A stretch of DNA of 64,000 nt from Solea solea (lineage: Eukaryota > Chordata > Actinopteri > Pleuronectiformes > Soleidae), in assembly GCF_958295425.1 (NCBI RefSeq), contig NC_081138.1:19404886-19468885 (forward strand), read 5' to 3'. Positions 45,742-55,645 of the stretch are shown here, piece after piece. How positions within the stretch are numbered: the stretch's first letter is position 1; every line of letters begins with the position of its first letter. The notes beneath the pieces were generated by a model. That model did no database searches, was not told where the DNA came from, and saw only the letters and a list, made by a program, of their open reading frames with translations. The translations under genes were made by a program, and so were the position numbers.

Positions 45742-48700
45742 TATTATCATCATCTCTGAAAATCCAAACAGATTTATCATTCTAACTGGTACATAAACCA
45801 GTGTCACCTCATGTCTCTACGGAGGATGTGGGTTTTCACCTCCCAACCAAAAGTAACCACAATTTCCTGAAACGACAGCAAATCAAAATTCAGCTCCCTA
45901 CTGCAAAACAACAGCAAAAAAAAGATGCTCAACTGGTAAAGATGATTGTACCACTAAGAGTCTAACCTTGCCATTTTATATTTATTTATCTAAATGTTAT
46001 ACCCTTTCATTTTATGTTTGTGGCCATGAGAGTAAAAAAAAGGTACAGTCTGTGACTGTTCTGCCAAGTAACCAGCTGGGGGCAGCAGAAAATCAATAAG
46101 AGTAAGGCAGCTTCTATGAGGTTTTGATGTTGTAATACTATTGTAAGCATCGCATTATAAACCCATTAAAGAACAAAGGAGTGTTTTCCATGTCTGTATG
46201 TGCTGTGCATGCAGTGAATATAATAATCTCATCAAACAGAAACATAAGTGATTGCTCATGCACAGCTCTTAAAAGACCATATGATTCAAAACTAATGTGG
46301 TGAAACCAAAGCCACCTGACGTCTTTTTTTTCCCTTCCCTTTTCATCCGGCATTATCTTTTTTCCCGGAGCCTGGTTGTGTAAATATAAACCCAAGTGAG
46401 GGAGTGAGAAAAGGTCTAGCAAACTGAATGCTGGGTGTGGCACAGACAGGTTGTAATACGCTGTGTGGAATCCTGCCCCGGCTGTTACAGGAGCTGCACA
46501 GCTAACCTGACACTGACAGTGTTTTTATAATTCAAGCAGACATTCCTGTCTGATGTTAACAAAGCCATGGCTAAACACGTAAAATAAGGCAAAGGACACA
46601 CAAAAACGTCACACACTCCTGTGGGTAAACATGAATCAATACACATATATAGAGAAAACTGATTTTTCTTTACATGCACAGTTTAATCGAGCAAAGACTG
46701 TGGTCCGTCCAAGACAGGCAATCGGACAACTTGCAGAGTCCGAGGAGAAAAATCGATTTATTGGCTGTGTACATCTGACTCCGCCTCCATAGGTGGCACT
46801 GTATCTCTCTATAAGCTAGTGCGAGTTGAATCAGTTTCCTGTTGATCTTTATGTCAAATAAAAACAAACAGTGAACGGCGAGATGGACGTGAGATGGATC
46901 GTGCTGTGGGTCTGAATGTTTCGTAACCTGCTGTACATGACAATCGTGATACAAATTACATGGAGCATGGCTCTTGTGGCTGCTGTGTTGTGTCAAGAAA
47001 GACACCGCCGCTGTATGATTTCTGGCAACAGTACTGCACTTTATACCATTCCAGTCTGACTAAGTGTTTTCATGGAGCAGTAATCGGACTGTTAGTCTCA
47101 GGCGAGCTCGATTTTTTTACATGACATGAAGAAAACCGAATTATGGTCTTAGTCCGACTAAAATCCGACTTGCATGTAAATGCACTGACTTTGGATGTAA
47201 AAGTTAAATGTCAAATGCTGCTGTAATTATTTTTAACAATGCTATTACAGTGTATTAGAAAATCACTACGACTGCCATTCTGAAAGTATTTAAATACACT
47301 TATACATCTGTTCCTGGAGTCTCTTTTCTATCGTTCCCCTTTCCCCACCTCTTCTCTCTTCACCATTCTCTCCTTTCATTTTTATCTGCAAAGGCAGATG
47401 GTTGCACATTTCTAAACTTGGCTGTGCCAGAAAAAATCCTGTTAAAAAGGGAGTTTTTCTCTCCCAATTGTTCATTGTTCACAGTGCTTGTTTTGTCCAA
47501 TATACACTCCAAACCAAAATTGATAAAATACATGAATAACATTAAAATAATTTTATGAAGAACAGCGCCCAGTTCACTAAACGTCTTCCAACAAATTATT
47601 CTCATTTTAAAAAGCAAAGCGTCAGAAATGCTGTCAACATTAATATGCACTTATTAATCTGTTGGTAAAAATGATTTATATCTATGAGTGGCAAAACAAT
47701 GATTTGGTCCCACATGAGGTAACAGGAATATAGAAAAAGGCCTTTTTTATTTTTCTAGGCTGAGAAATTATATGGACAGATATAGAGTTAGACTCTTACC
47801 AACCTTTTTACATTTTTAACTACGTCTGTGTTTCCCAGGATGCTACTGTATGATTTGACACTAAAAGTGTTCCATCACTTCTCAAGGAATTTTCTTATTA
47901 TTTGGAAATTGAAAATAAAAAGAAGACAAGCTAAGAAAAAGGAAAGAAAAACAGAGAGAATTACAGAGAGAAAGACATCACAGACACTGAGCATCTTGTT
48001 ATCGTGTTTGTTCTAAACATACAGAGCGTGTCCCAGGTATTCTGAATACATTAAGTGAGTCCATTGTGATGCACAAGTCTGAACAGAACAGCTGGCACCT
48101 TGTGCATACAATACAAGTTCTGCTCAGTACACTGTATTACTCATGTCTGCATGTAAAATGATCCCCTGTCTTTTTGTGAGCATCCCTGTTGTTCCTGTAG
48201 CATTGCCTCATTCTCACATGCACACATGAAAAAAGCTAATACTGTTATATAGTGTTGGTGCTGGTACAGAAGACGGCGTTCTTACCACAGCGGTCCCTGA
48301 TGACCAGGTTGCGTCCTTCCTTCAGGTTGATGGTAAGCAGGAAGGACCTGGAAGTTTCCCTGATGCTCTCATACACACTCGGAGACTTGTTGCCCATTTC
48401 AGACTGAAAACAAATGGCAAAACATCAATAAAACAACTTGCTTTATTACTAATGGTATCAACAAAGCTATAACAGTATATACTGAAATATACTGCAAAAT
48501 GTGCATACCTGTATCTGTATATGAACATACAGTACAGACAGTTAAGGCAGCTGCACATTCAGCACAGTTTTATTTAAATAAGAGTATAATGTTCATGGAA
48601 ATCATTGTGAATGGTTGCACCATGTTCATTGCAGGACAAACACCATCACATTTATGCTATGGAGTTTGAGACTGATACATCACAACACGACAGAGGAAAT

Positions 48701-51700
48701 GTTTTTGTGGACTAATGAAACTAATGGGGACTGAATACAAACTAGGGCTGAACAATTAATAGTATTTAAATCAGAACAACACAACTAGCAAATCACAAAG
48801 GGTGCAATTTGTTTATATTAATGTAGAGTAATATTTATGGAGCAAGAATCCATCACGTTTAAAATCTATAACAGTGAATATTGCAATGAAGGTTGACCGA
48901 AAAAAAAAAAAAAGAATATATCTCAAATCAAATAGCAATCACAATATCCGTCACAAAAAGCGCAGTTAAATACTCTCTATCATAATTTGGGGCTTATGGG
49001 ATGTCATGTCCGGGTGGGTAAATGTCACCAAAAGATCAGCAGAAGTCTGATGGTTCAGCGTGACAATGTCCTTACACACTTCAAACAAAGAAAATCCACC
49101 TGTAGGGAGTGGTCCACAGAGCTCAGTGCTAACACAGTAGACAACCAGAGCAGTGAGCTCATAATAAAGCATAACACCACAGAACATGTCTGAGCTGAAA
49201 GAGTTTATGGGAAGTATGACCTAAAAATTCCTCCTGAATGATGTGCAGCTCTGATCCGCAGCTGCAGGGGGAGCTTGTTTCAGATGATTGTCTTCCAAGA
49301 AGTTTAACTGGTTATTGAATCAAAGAGCAAACCTTCATTCAGCAGCACTTTGCATGTGTAAGAGGTGTTCTAAATAAAGACATGACAAATTATTGCTCTA
49401 AGTGGAATAGAAAGGGACAAAGAAAATAAGACATCCCAAAGTATGTAAACCAGAAACACAAGGATTTTTTTTTTTTGTTTTAAAAGCATGCAGGTTTCGA
49501 CTTTTGTAATATTAAAAGGTGGCTGAATTTACACATAACTATATTTAATCATATGCCATCTGCATTTACTGTACTTTATGCAATGTTATATTTTAGCATA
49601 CACCTTACATTCATTCCTTCACAACCACTCATTTGTATACAGTAAATGGAAATACTGTACATGAGCAGGAGAAAAAAGGAAAGTGAAAATGAGTGACAGT
49701 CGCACAGCTATTTAGGGTTTTTTTTTTAACGACACATTTGGCAATGGCTGTCACGCTGTTGGACTGTCATTGTCATTGGTAGTGACATATTTTGATATCA
49801 GTCTTCAGGATTTTTTTGTGCTGGTTTTATTGTCGTTGGACAGGTTTCGTCACCTGCGTGCACACCTGAACCATGATTGTTATTGCACTACTATTTTCTT
49901 CAAAAGCAAAAGAACAAATGTTTTCAAATAAAAACTGAAATTTGAAACAACACACGTAAAACTTGATTTTATGTTAAAATCTATGACAGTAAATATTGAA
50001 CTGAATCTTGACATTTAATTCACAATTGCAATACATGTAAGTAAATCCAGGTTGGAGTATTCTTTTTTTTTTTTTAAATCAGGCTTTGATAACCTTTTTG
50101 GCCAGCCCCATCTACTCCAAATAATTTGACTTTATAGCATGTAATTTATACCATGTTTTAATCTCATTTTTAGATTCAATACGAAGACTTTTATGAAGGG
50201 CTTTCTGAAGTTGTTTGCTATCTATATTACTGTCCATGCCATGGATTATTTTATCATTTTCCACCAAACCATGCCATCTTAAATACAAAGTAAAATCAAG
50301 TTGCCTAGAATCCCCGGGCTCAGCTTTCCGATAATGACAAGCCTTTGACTTCACTGTGTGTCGGCCAAATCACAACTCTGCTGTCTGCAAAAGATTCAAC
50401 AAAAACCCTGGCACAGCCACCAACACAGTTTAACCACTGAGATTTAGCTCCGAATAAACATCTACACCACAGTTTCAGCACAATACTATTATGCGTAGTA
50501 TAAACCATGAATAATATCATCAATAATTCAGCTCAGGAACACAGAATCACTCATTAACCAATCTACAAACAGCTCTTACATTTTGGTCGCCTCCGTCCTT
50601 TAACACATGACCGGTCAGATCATGATTATTGTACTGCAGAGGAGACACAAATAAAGACATATCATACATCCAGAGAAGAAAAGGATTTCGAAAGCATGCA
50701 AAGTCCCAACTAATGGAAAGTTTCAGTCTGTTGATCAGTCAAAGGATCGGGAACTGATCTCTCTGGCATTTCTGACACGGACAAATCCTTTAAGCATTTA
50801 TTAAAAATTCCAGCATCCTGGGGACTGAACAGAGTTAAACCCAAGAACCATAGTAATAACAAAAAGGTAATACGCTTTTCTGCATTCTCTCTGTCTCTAT
50901 AATTCTGACGCTTTGACTAGACTAGCAAGGTAGTGCATGTTTTGCCCTGAGAAAAACTGCTCTGGTTATTTACTAAATAGAAGGAAAAAGAGGGCAACAG
51001 TATTATTATTGGCAAAATAAAGCTGGAGGTTTGACCTTTATGGGTTTTTTAATGAAAGAAATCAGAGCTAATCAATAAATAAATATCTTAAACAGCATTT
51101 ACTGTGGTCTGTGTTTCAAATATGCATTTTCATCTACTTGGCACTTTAAACTAAATAAATACTGGCAAATAACTGTAAGTACAGGTAATCCAAAAAAGTA
51201 CACTTTTTCAAATTAAACATTTGGAAAAGTGAAATGTTTTAGTGACTTGTAAGCTTTAATTAAGTTTCTGAGAACAAAAATGTGCAATCTGCCAGTGACA
51301 GTTATTTTAAAAAATCAGTCTCTCTTTAATTGAAACATTAATTAATTCATTCATACCTCAATCTATCTCAAATTTTAGGTTTGCACCGCTGTTTGCACTT
51401 TGCATTACAAAGTGTTAGGGCTGCAACTTTTCTTTTTCACAATCTGTCGATTTTTTTCTCAATTAATCGAGTAATCGTTTGGTCCATAAAATGCCCAAAA
51501 ATGTGGATCAGTGTTTTCCAAACCTGTAAATTATAATGTTCTCAAATTACTTTTTTGGAGCAAGTAAAGTAGAAAATGTTCACATTTGAGAGATTGAAAA
51601 ATCAGAAACCTTGTTTTAGTTCTTTAAAACACTCAAACCGATTAATCTATTTTCAAAAAGTGATTAATCGATTAATTCTTACGGAAACCATTTTTTCCAC

Positions 51701-54700
51701 ATTCAAAAGAAGAAGAGGCTTTGAAGACAATGACTAGAATATCTGCACTGTCACCTCAGAGCAAAAACCAAATGCCGTTCCCTGGTCCCCCACCTTTGTT
51801 TTCAGACTGTTCAAAATTGTTTTTCTATGTGCACTGCAGTAAACCAAAACTAGGGAATTTTAATCATGTGCCATTTTCATGAATTCGAAAAATCATTGCT
51901 GTTCGCTCCCGTCCAAAATACATCCTGTGGGTACTAAAAGTGCCCTTTCCTGTCAGTGTGAATGCATTTAGGAACTCAAAATAGTAACTGTAAGTAGGTA
52001 AGCACACAGTGAGGAAGGCTGGTGCTAAATACTAGTGCACGTGGAATGGTTCCCCTGTTGAAATAAAATAAGATAATCCTTTATTAATCCCGCAACAGGG
52101 ACATTTTCAATTTAACAGCAGCAAAGACAGTCAAGGTAAGGGTAATGAATAATAAACATGCATTTTTTACATCTATGAATGCACTAAGTAGAAACATATT
52201 TACTAATGAGATAATAAAAACTGAAATTGAAATACAGACTGTGAGAAACTACAATATATACAACCAACGCCTTAGTTATGTGTTATCATGATGCTAACAT
52301 AAGATAGACAGCATTAAAACGTAAAAGTACAACTAAGACTGTAGAGAAAGTTGTGGAATGAGGATTATTTTACTGCAAGATTAAGAGCAAAAACATCACC
52401 AAAAATAAATTCTGAGTGGGTACAATTTCTGCAGCAATTGATTAATACTTAATTTTCTATTTGGACAAATCTGAATTTATCTGAATAATCCAGTACTAGA
52501 TGTTGAACTTCATTCAATGGGTAATAAAAAGAGCTCCAACAGTGCAGTGAAAACATCGTCATCATTGGTAAGACTTTCAAGGGTGTGGTGTGAATAGACA
52601 ACATTCACTATTTGCTATAATGGTCCAACAACAACAAGTTTACATCAGCCACTGTCATTTCTGAAGAACCAATGTGACTGGCCTCTATTTCACCTGTCAT
52701 GCTGCATTCTAGCCACGCCCCCTCTCTCTGAACACACTGAACCGAGGTAAAGTATTTTTCAAACACTAATTAGCAAAGTACAGAATTTGAGAGTGAAGAC
52801 ACAGGCCAACTGAAGCCCTTCACATCAACAGAGTGGTGTATAATGTAGGTGGAGATGATTCAGGGACAAACATTTTCCTTTGTTCAATTCACTGAATACA
52901 GTATTGACTGAACTATGAGCTATTTATAGAAGTAATACATTCACCAAACGAGTCCATGTGCTGTTTAAACAGAGTCATTTTGAGGTATACAGGACCCAAT
53001 ACTGGTTATCCTTAACCGAGTTAAATGGTGGCACTGGTCCATGAAAGCCAGGAAATCTCAAGGTAGTTTGAATGTGACATTTGTGAGGTTAAATGTTTGG
53101 AAATGATGTCTCAATGGCCCAGAAAGTCATTATATCCACATATAAACTGAACCCATTTAAAGTCCTTCTTCTCAAATTCACTAGTGGAACATTAACGCGA
53201 ACACACAAACTGTTCACACACACATTTAACTAAAAAACAAATGCATGCAAATAAACAGTTCTACACTTCTTCATGATGATGCTGTACTTTTCAAGTTTAA
53301 ACTGCTACGATCACAAGCACAAAACATAAGATTTTGGAGTATTTTACACCACACACAAGTTGGATTTCAAATCATCTAAATGAGAGATAAATATTCATTA
53401 GAGATCTCCTACTGACTACACCAGATCTCTTTAAACGAGATCCCAGCAACTGTCAGCAGTATATGGGAGATGATGAGCATCAGTCGAAATATTTGCGTCC
53501 CACAAAAAACATGTTTTAAAACTTGTTGCAAATCCTTAGCTATGAAAAAGTTGCTCCACCTGTTTTACCTCAATGTTTCTCTTTTTTACACTTATCACCT
53601 CATGTGTTGAGGACTTCCTCAAAACAGTGATATAACATTTTTTTAATATACTTTTTTTGTCACTATACAGAATTTTTTTTAGATTTACCCTAAAATGTCT
53701 ATTTGGTGCCCATATTCAAATCCTGGTCACTGTCAAAAAAAGGGATGATGTCAAAAAATAGGGGGATGATGTTCCATTAAATTAGAGCTGCAACTAACGA
53801 TTATTTTCATAATCGATTAATCTGTCGATTATTTTCTCAATTAATCGATTAATCGTTTGGTCCATAAAATATCAGAAAACCATAAAAAATGTTGATCAGT
53901 GTTTCGTCAAACCTTGAAATGATGTTCTCAAATCTCTTGTCTTGTCCACAAACCAAAATGATTGACTTTTAATGATTAATTTGTTATCCAGAGCAAAGAA
54001 ATGAAGAAAATATTCATATTTAAGAAGCTTAAACAATCAGAAATCTTGTTTTAATCATGAAAAAAGCTTCAAACCGATTAATCGATTATCAAAATTGTTG
54101 TCGATTAATTATCGATTCATCGATTAATCGTTTCAGCTCTACATTAAATAACAATTATTTTCATAAATTATTAATTTATCGTTGATTTTCTCAATGAATC
54201 AATTAGTTGCTTGATCCATAAAATGTCAAAAAATTGTTTTAAAAAATTAATTCTCAGTGTTTCCCAAACCTGGAAATTATGATGTTTTCAAATGTCAGTT
54301 TTAATGATTCTTTTGTTACGTGAAGCAAATAAACTAGACAATATTCACATTTAAAATCAGTTGACGATTAATTTTGTCATTGATAAGTAATCATTTCAGC
54401 CATAATTAAATTTCATGACATGGAGAACACACACAGCAGCAGCAGCAGCAAGTGTTTGCTCAGGGCTGTTGAAGACTATTTGATTGGACCTCCCATTTCA
54501 TCTACAACTCCTCCAAGTTAAACTTGGTATGTCCTGTACAAACACACGTGACACCTCACGCCTACCAATGTGTACAATAACACAAGACACCTGATCAGAA
54601 AGACTTCAATTACTTTGTCTGTGTGGTACAGGAAAACTATACACTACTCAGTAATAGTCAAGCTTTTTTTCTACAGAATCAGTCAACTGAAAGATTAAAA

Positions 54701-55276
54701 AAGTAATTTTTTTTAATATTGGTGCAACTTTTTCACAAGAAATTTCTGTACCTGACTGCTGTCCTGTGAGACGTCCCCAGAGGAGACTTCTGGGCTGTAG
54801 GCAGTCATCATGTCTGATTGGGACAGGTCTTCAGGCTCCATGCCTCTGGCAGGTCTGTGGTCTGGGTTCAGAGAGCTCCTCTCTACCTCACAGAGACTGT
54901 TAAACGACTCCTGCGAGGAAGCCCAGTCTGGACAGTCTGCGGGCACATTCAGTCTGTCTTCACTCCTCCCATCTACTCCACTGACTACTCCCATTTTCAG
55001 GCCACCCCCACTTCGTGTCTGGCCTCTAGAATGATTGAAAAGTGGTGTGGAAGGGTTGCTGTAGCAGGAATTGTCACAGCGTTGTAGCTGTGGGCTGGAG
55101 GAGATGCTGGCGTATTCTGGCCTCAAGTTCCTCATGTCAGGAACCGAGGAGCTCATCCGACTGTCCATGCCATGTTTGAGCCGGTCAAGTGGGTGGCTTG
55201 AGCCGCCCTTTGACCTCCGGAGATGTGGCAGCTTCTTGCGAAGATGATGCAGCATGCCTGGCTTCTTGGAGTCCAT
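27078..55276 (-). CDS. Multiple C2 and transmembrane domain-containing protein 2, complete, 22 coding exons
   Basis: 889 residues in 2670 coding nt. Exons run, in transcript order, from 54752-55276 to 27078-27122 and are listed separately. All junctions are GT-AG with matching phases. Layout: Ser-rich variable N-terminus 1-212; C2A about 213-335 with all calcium-site Asp (RDRCGTSD, then YDHDLTTDD); C2B about 373-490, which lacks the SDP and DxD aspartates; C2C about 528-650, complete (GKSDPF, then [10 protein letters not shown]); TM1 about 713-742; acidic linker 756-769; TM2 about 809-842; basic tail GKKKKIQ. Length and exon number agree with vertebrate MCTP2, and N-terminal (SSSVPDM), C2B and '[10 protein letters not shown]' features favour MCTP2 over MCTP1. 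MCTPs are ER/endosome membrane proteins with calcium/lipid-binding C2 domains, known from synaptic and developmental work. Whether this is the teleost a or b paralogue is not known. Confidence 0.93.
27123..27844 (-). other. mctp2 intron 21
   Basis: No repeat family recognised apart from a poly-T run near 27530. It is bounded by a GTAAGC donor and a CTACAG acceptor on the minus strand. Confidence 0.6.
27845..27942 (-). CDS. mctp2 coding exon 21
   Basis: Encodes [13 protein letters not shown] and then [17 protein letters not shown], the conserved cytosolic stretch after TM2. Enters with two bases of a Gly codon. Confidence 0.93.
28332..29075 (+). mobile_element. Degenerate hAT-type DNA transposon in mctp2 intron 20
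   Basis: The left end 'caggggtcagggatctgcaa' followed by 'ctctagagccacatgtggct' is the hallmark terminus of a vertebrate/teleost hAT family. The distal part keeps 'ttttgcggctccaga'. Both lie within the 27943-29158 intron. The terminal inverted repeat at the right end is missing. Confidence 0.6.
28544..28640 (+). pseudogene. hAT transposase C-terminal remnant
   Basis: The plus-strand frame reads [18 protein letters not shown] then [11 protein letters not shown]. This corresponds to the L-S-x-F-G-S-T-Y..FS-x-M..K dimerisation-region signature of hAT transposases. It is frameshifted and stopped soon after, so non-functional. Confidence 0.5.
29159..29268 (-). CDS. mctp2 coding exon 20 (TM2)
   Basis: Encodes [20 protein letters not shown] and [17 protein letters not shown], the second membrane segment and the conserved RYIVLIWG end. 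Confidence 0.95.
29483..29592 (-). CDS. mctp2 coding exon 19
   Basis: Encodes [17 protein letters not shown] and then [13 protein letters not shown], the amphipathic segment between the acidic linker and TM2. Confidence 0.95.
29593..31388 (-). other. mctp2 intron 18
   Basis: Contains a SINE at about 30180-30345. The remaining sequence is unremarkable, with A/T-rich runs at 29990-30060. Confidence 0.6.
30180..30345 (+). mobile_element. tRNA-derived SINE
   Basis: A B-box-like 'ggtttgatccc' near 30222 is followed by a body that ends in 'ctctggataagagcgtctgc' and 'taaatg'. This is the conserved 3' tail of a widespread vertebrate/fish SINE group. Confidence 0.65.
31389..31430 (-). CDS. mctp2 coding exon 18 (acidic linker, 42 nt)
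   Basis: Encodes [14 protein letters not shown], matching the acidic stretch found between the two membrane segments in the family. Acceptor TTTCCAG, donor GTAGGT. Confidence 0.85.
31431..32834 (-). other. mctp2 intron 17
   Basis: Holds a (GAT)n run at 32786-32816 only about 20-50 nt inside the donor end. No gene or clear transposon otherwise. Confidence 0.6.
32786..32816. repeat. (GAT)n microsatellite
   Basis: About ten GAT units just downstream of the exon 17 donor in transcript orientation. Confidence 0.9.
32835..32948 (-). CDS. mctp2 coding exon 17 (TM1)
   Basis: Encodes [20 protein letters not shown] and [18 protein letters not shown], the first membrane segment or hairpin. Donor GTGAGT. 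Confidence 0.95.
32949..36031 (-). other. mctp2 intron 16
   Basis: Three kb without a recognised gene. Contains a (CCCT)n run at 33960-33990 and a short CTTT repeat near 33455. Unrecognised open frames (for example 34173-34523 on minus) have no splice or family support. Confidence 0.55.
36032..36151 (-). CDS. mctp2 coding exon 16
   Basis: Encodes [20 protein letters not shown] and [20 protein letters not shown], the segment leading into TM1. 'KSCFQWES' is characteristic of MCTP2. Confidence 0.95.
36152..37413 (-). other. mctp2 intron 15
   Basis: Contains a LINE 3'-tail fragment at about 36285-36345 ('gattagattagattat' then 'aattgatcccacactgggga'), inverted relative to the plus strand. The rest is unremarkable, with an A-rich run at 37138-37165. 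Confidence 0.55.
37414..37488 (-). CDS. mctp2 coding exon 15
   Basis: Encodes [18 protein letters not shown] and NPKFSKK, the linker after C2C. Confidence 0.93.
37578..37679 (-). CDS. mctp2 coding exon 14 (end of C2C)
   Basis: Encodes [20 protein letters not shown] and [14 protein letters not shown]. The 'G-x-I-x-L-E' strand closes the third C2 domain. Confidence 0.95.
37976..38078 (-). CDS. mctp2 coding exon 13 (C2C calcium loop 3)
   Basis: Encodes [20 protein letters not shown] and [14 protein letters not shown]. The DEDGD-x-x-x-D pattern keeps the calcium-binding aspartates. Confidence 0.95.
38262..38364 (-). CDS. mctp2 coding exon 12 (C2C)
   Basis: Encodes [20 protein letters not shown] and [13 protein letters not shown]. 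Contains the SDP calcium-loop motif. The donor is GTCAGT, weaker than its neighbours but in frame and supported by the next exon. Confidence 0.93.
38477..38570 (-). CDS. mctp2 coding exon 11 (start of C2C)
   Basis: Encodes [20 protein letters not shown] and [11 protein letters not shown], the first strands of the third C2 domain. Confidence 0.95.
38571..39835 (-). other. mctp2 intron 10
   Basis: No recognised repeat or gene. A-rich stretches near 38575-38590 and 38711-38735. Confidence 0.6.
39836..40022 (-). CDS. mctp2 coding exon 10 (end of C2B)
   Basis: Encodes [20 protein letters not shown] through [16 protein letters not shown] to QLENY. The 'GVSxSDLC' segment is typical of MCTP2. Confidence 0.95.
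40023..40388 (-). other. mctp2 intron 9 with (AT)n
   Basis: Short intron with an (AT)n microsatellite at 40095-40140. No other structure seen. Confidence 0.7.
40389..40519 (-). CDS. mctp2 coding exon 9 (C2B)
   Basis: Encodes [20 protein letters not shown] and [20 protein letters not shown] then CLA. The loop that should carry DxD reads [10 protein letters not shown], so calcium ligands are absent. Confidence 0.93.
40520..41647 (-). other. mctp2 intron 8
   Basis: Holds a short hAT/Charlie-like MITE at 40625-40905. The rest is AT-rich with no gene. Confidence 0.55.
40625..40905. mobile_element. Short non-autonomous hAT-like element
   Basis: Ends resemble each other in inverted orientation ('agaggtctcaaacctgcg' on the left, 'tgagtttgaaacccctc' on the right), a recurring terminus of hAT-type non-autonomous elements in vertebrates. 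The internal sequence is AT-rich and non-coding. Confidence 0.5.
41648..41818 (-). CDS. mctp2 coding exon 8 (start of C2B)
   Basis: Encodes [20 protein letters not shown], then [20 protein letters not shown] and [17 protein letters not shown]. Where C2A has TSDP, this domain has LGGQ. Confidence 0.95.
41819..43080 (-). other. mctp2 intron 7
   Basis: No recognised gene or transposon. A short (GAAT)n-like run lies near 42928-42945. Confidence 0.55.
43081..43113 (-). CDS. mctp2 coding exon 7 (33-nt microexon)
   Basis: Encodes [11 protein letters not shown] between TTTGCAG and GTAAGA, phase 0 on both sides. It corresponds to the basic linker between C2A and C2B in MCTP2 and keeps the frame whether included or skipped. 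Confidence 0.8.
43295..43409 (-). CDS. mctp2 coding exon 6 (end of C2A)
   Basis: Encodes [20 protein letters not shown] and [18 protein letters not shown]. The [10 protein letters not shown] segment separates MCTP2 from MCTP1. Confidence 0.95.
43410..44270 (-). other. mctp2 intron 5
   Basis: No recognised repeat or gene. Confidence 0.55.
44271..44347 (-). CDS. mctp2 coding exon 5 (C2A calcium loop 3)
   Basis: Encodes [20 protein letters not shown] and DLELD. Keeps the D-x-D..D aspartates of a calcium-binding C2 domain. Confidence 0.95.
44348..44740 (-). other. mctp2 intron 4
   Basis: Short intron, nothing recognised. Confidence 0.6.
44741..44883 (-). CDS. mctp2 coding exon 4 (C2A)
   Basis: Encodes [40 protein letters not shown] and NQKLYIK. 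Canonical SDPYVKF and NPxW C2 motifs. Confidence 0.97.
45240..45540 (-). mobile_element. Possible LINE 3'-UTR fragment
   Basis: A-rich plus strand with recurring aaataaaac/acaataac motifs, similar in texture to the LINE tail at 1850-2080. No coding remnant is visible, so weakly supported. Confidence 0.25.
46670..47185. mobile_element. MITE related to the array-spacer element, inverted
   Basis: Left end 'tttacatgcacagtttaatc' and right end 'cttgcatgtaaa' match the ends of the spacer MITE in reverse orientation. Shared internals include 'aagacaggcaatcggacaac' and a minus-strand frame with [15 protein letters not shown]. It is clearly diverged from the spacer copies and so an independent insertion. 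Confidence 0.65.
48286..48403 (-). CDS. mctp2 coding exon 3 (start of C2A)
   Basis: Encodes [20 protein letters not shown], then [19 protein letters not shown] and the first base of Gly. This begins the first C2 domain. Confidence 0.93.
48404..50579 (-). other. mctp2 intron 2
   Basis: Includes a degenerate fish MITE-like piece at about 48745-48970 (starting 'agggctgaacaattaatagt') and poly-A/poly-T tracts. An open frame at 50112-50354 on minus has no recognised homology. Confidence 0.5.
50580..50633 (-). CDS. mctp2 coding exon 2 (54 nt, possible cassette)
   Basis: Encodes [18 protein letters not shown] between CTGCAG and GTAAGA, phase 0 on both sides. It sits in the poorly conserved linker before C2A, so support comes from splice signals, frame and position rather than homology. 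Skipping it would leave the frame intact. Confidence 0.55.
51417..51690. mobile_element. ATCGATTAAT-type MITE, degenerate copy
   Basis: Starts 'agggctgcaac', has 'caattaatcgagtaatcgtt' near one end and 'gtgattaatcgattaattct' near the other. Confidence 0.55.
52060..52115 (-). mobile_element. LINE 3'-tail fragment
   Basis: 'ataatcctttattaatcccg' followed by 'aacagggacattttcaattt' is the reverse complement of the common fish LINE tail (GAAATTTCCC..GGGATTAATAAAG), the same motif class as the insertion in array unit 2. Confidence 0.5.
53785..54148. mobile_element. ATCGATTAAT-type MITE, best-preserved copy
   Basis: Bounded by 'agagctgcaactaacgatta' at left and 'attaatcgtttcagctct' at right, which are inverted-complementary. 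Both ends are dense in ATCGATTAAT. Such elements are abundant in teleosts and non-coding. Confidence 0.65.
54149..54400. mobile_element. ATCGATTAAT-type MITE, degenerate tandem neighbour
   Basis: Directly follows the previous copy and repeats its internal order ('ataaaatgtcaaaa', 'gtgtttcccaaacctggaaa', 'gacgattaattttgtcattg') with heavy divergence. Confidence 0.5.
54752..55276 (-). CDS. mctp2 coding exon 1 (start codon)
   Basis: 175 codons from ATG (55276-55274) to a CAG|GTACAG donor, phase 0. The Ser-rich, basic N-terminus includes [12 protein letters not shown] and [16 protein letters not shown], the second matching the SVPD-type element of vertebrate MCTP2. A in position -3 and G in +4 give a good start context. 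Confidence 0.9.
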
Positions 55277-55325
55277 GATGAAGGATAGGTGCAGTCTGTG
55301 TCTAACATCTGGACATCACTGACAG
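55277..55325 (-). other. mctp2 5' UTR segment of the ATG exon
   Basis: The exon appears to start at 55325, after TTTTTACCACAG (pyrimidine tract plus AG) on the minus strand, so at least one upstream non-coding exon is expected. Confidence 0.5.
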
Positions 55326-55429
55326 CTGTGGTAAAAAGAAAGAAAGAAAAGGAATCAGAGGTGTTTATGATTCTTTTAAAATGCTAAAAAATGCTAAAAA
55401 ATGCTTCATGTTAACACACCAATCCCAAA

Positions 55430-55645
55430 CCTTGAAGCTGAAGGTTTGATTTTACCCATGTGGGAAGAAATATTTTCTACTTTCTTTGCTCCATAAAACA
55501 AACAAATCATTAAAACTGAATAATTTCTGGTTGTGGACAAAACAAGACATTCGAGAATATGAGGACCAAACAACTAATCGATTAACTAAAAAAAATCAAT
55601 AAATTAATCGCTTGTGAAAAAAAATCTAATCATTACAGCCCTACA
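55430..55645. mobile_element. ATCGATTAAT-type MITE remnant, inverted
   Basis: Reverse-complement order of the 53785 element, ending 'atcattacagccctacag'. Confidence 0.45.

Larger units (their letters stand above)
44884..48285 (-). other. mctp2 intron 3
   Basis: Contains a MITE related to the hatching-enzyme spacer element (46670-47185), a (TTA)n run at 45699-45730 and an A-rich, LINE-3'-tail-like stretch at about 45240-45540. No gene. Confidence 0.6.
50634..54751 (-). other. mctp2 intron 1 (between ATG exon and exon 2)
   Basis: 4.1 kb without exons recognised. It holds three copies of the ATCGATTAAT-type MITE (51417-51690, 53785-54148, 54149-54400) and a LINE tail at about 52060-52115. A (CAG)n run lies near 54434-54452. 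Confidence 0.6.

Noticed and set aside
50112..50523. Two overlapping minus-strand frames next to mctp2 exon 2
   Set aside because: No family resemblance; they lie in intron 2 directly after the exon 2 donor and have no splice signals of their own.
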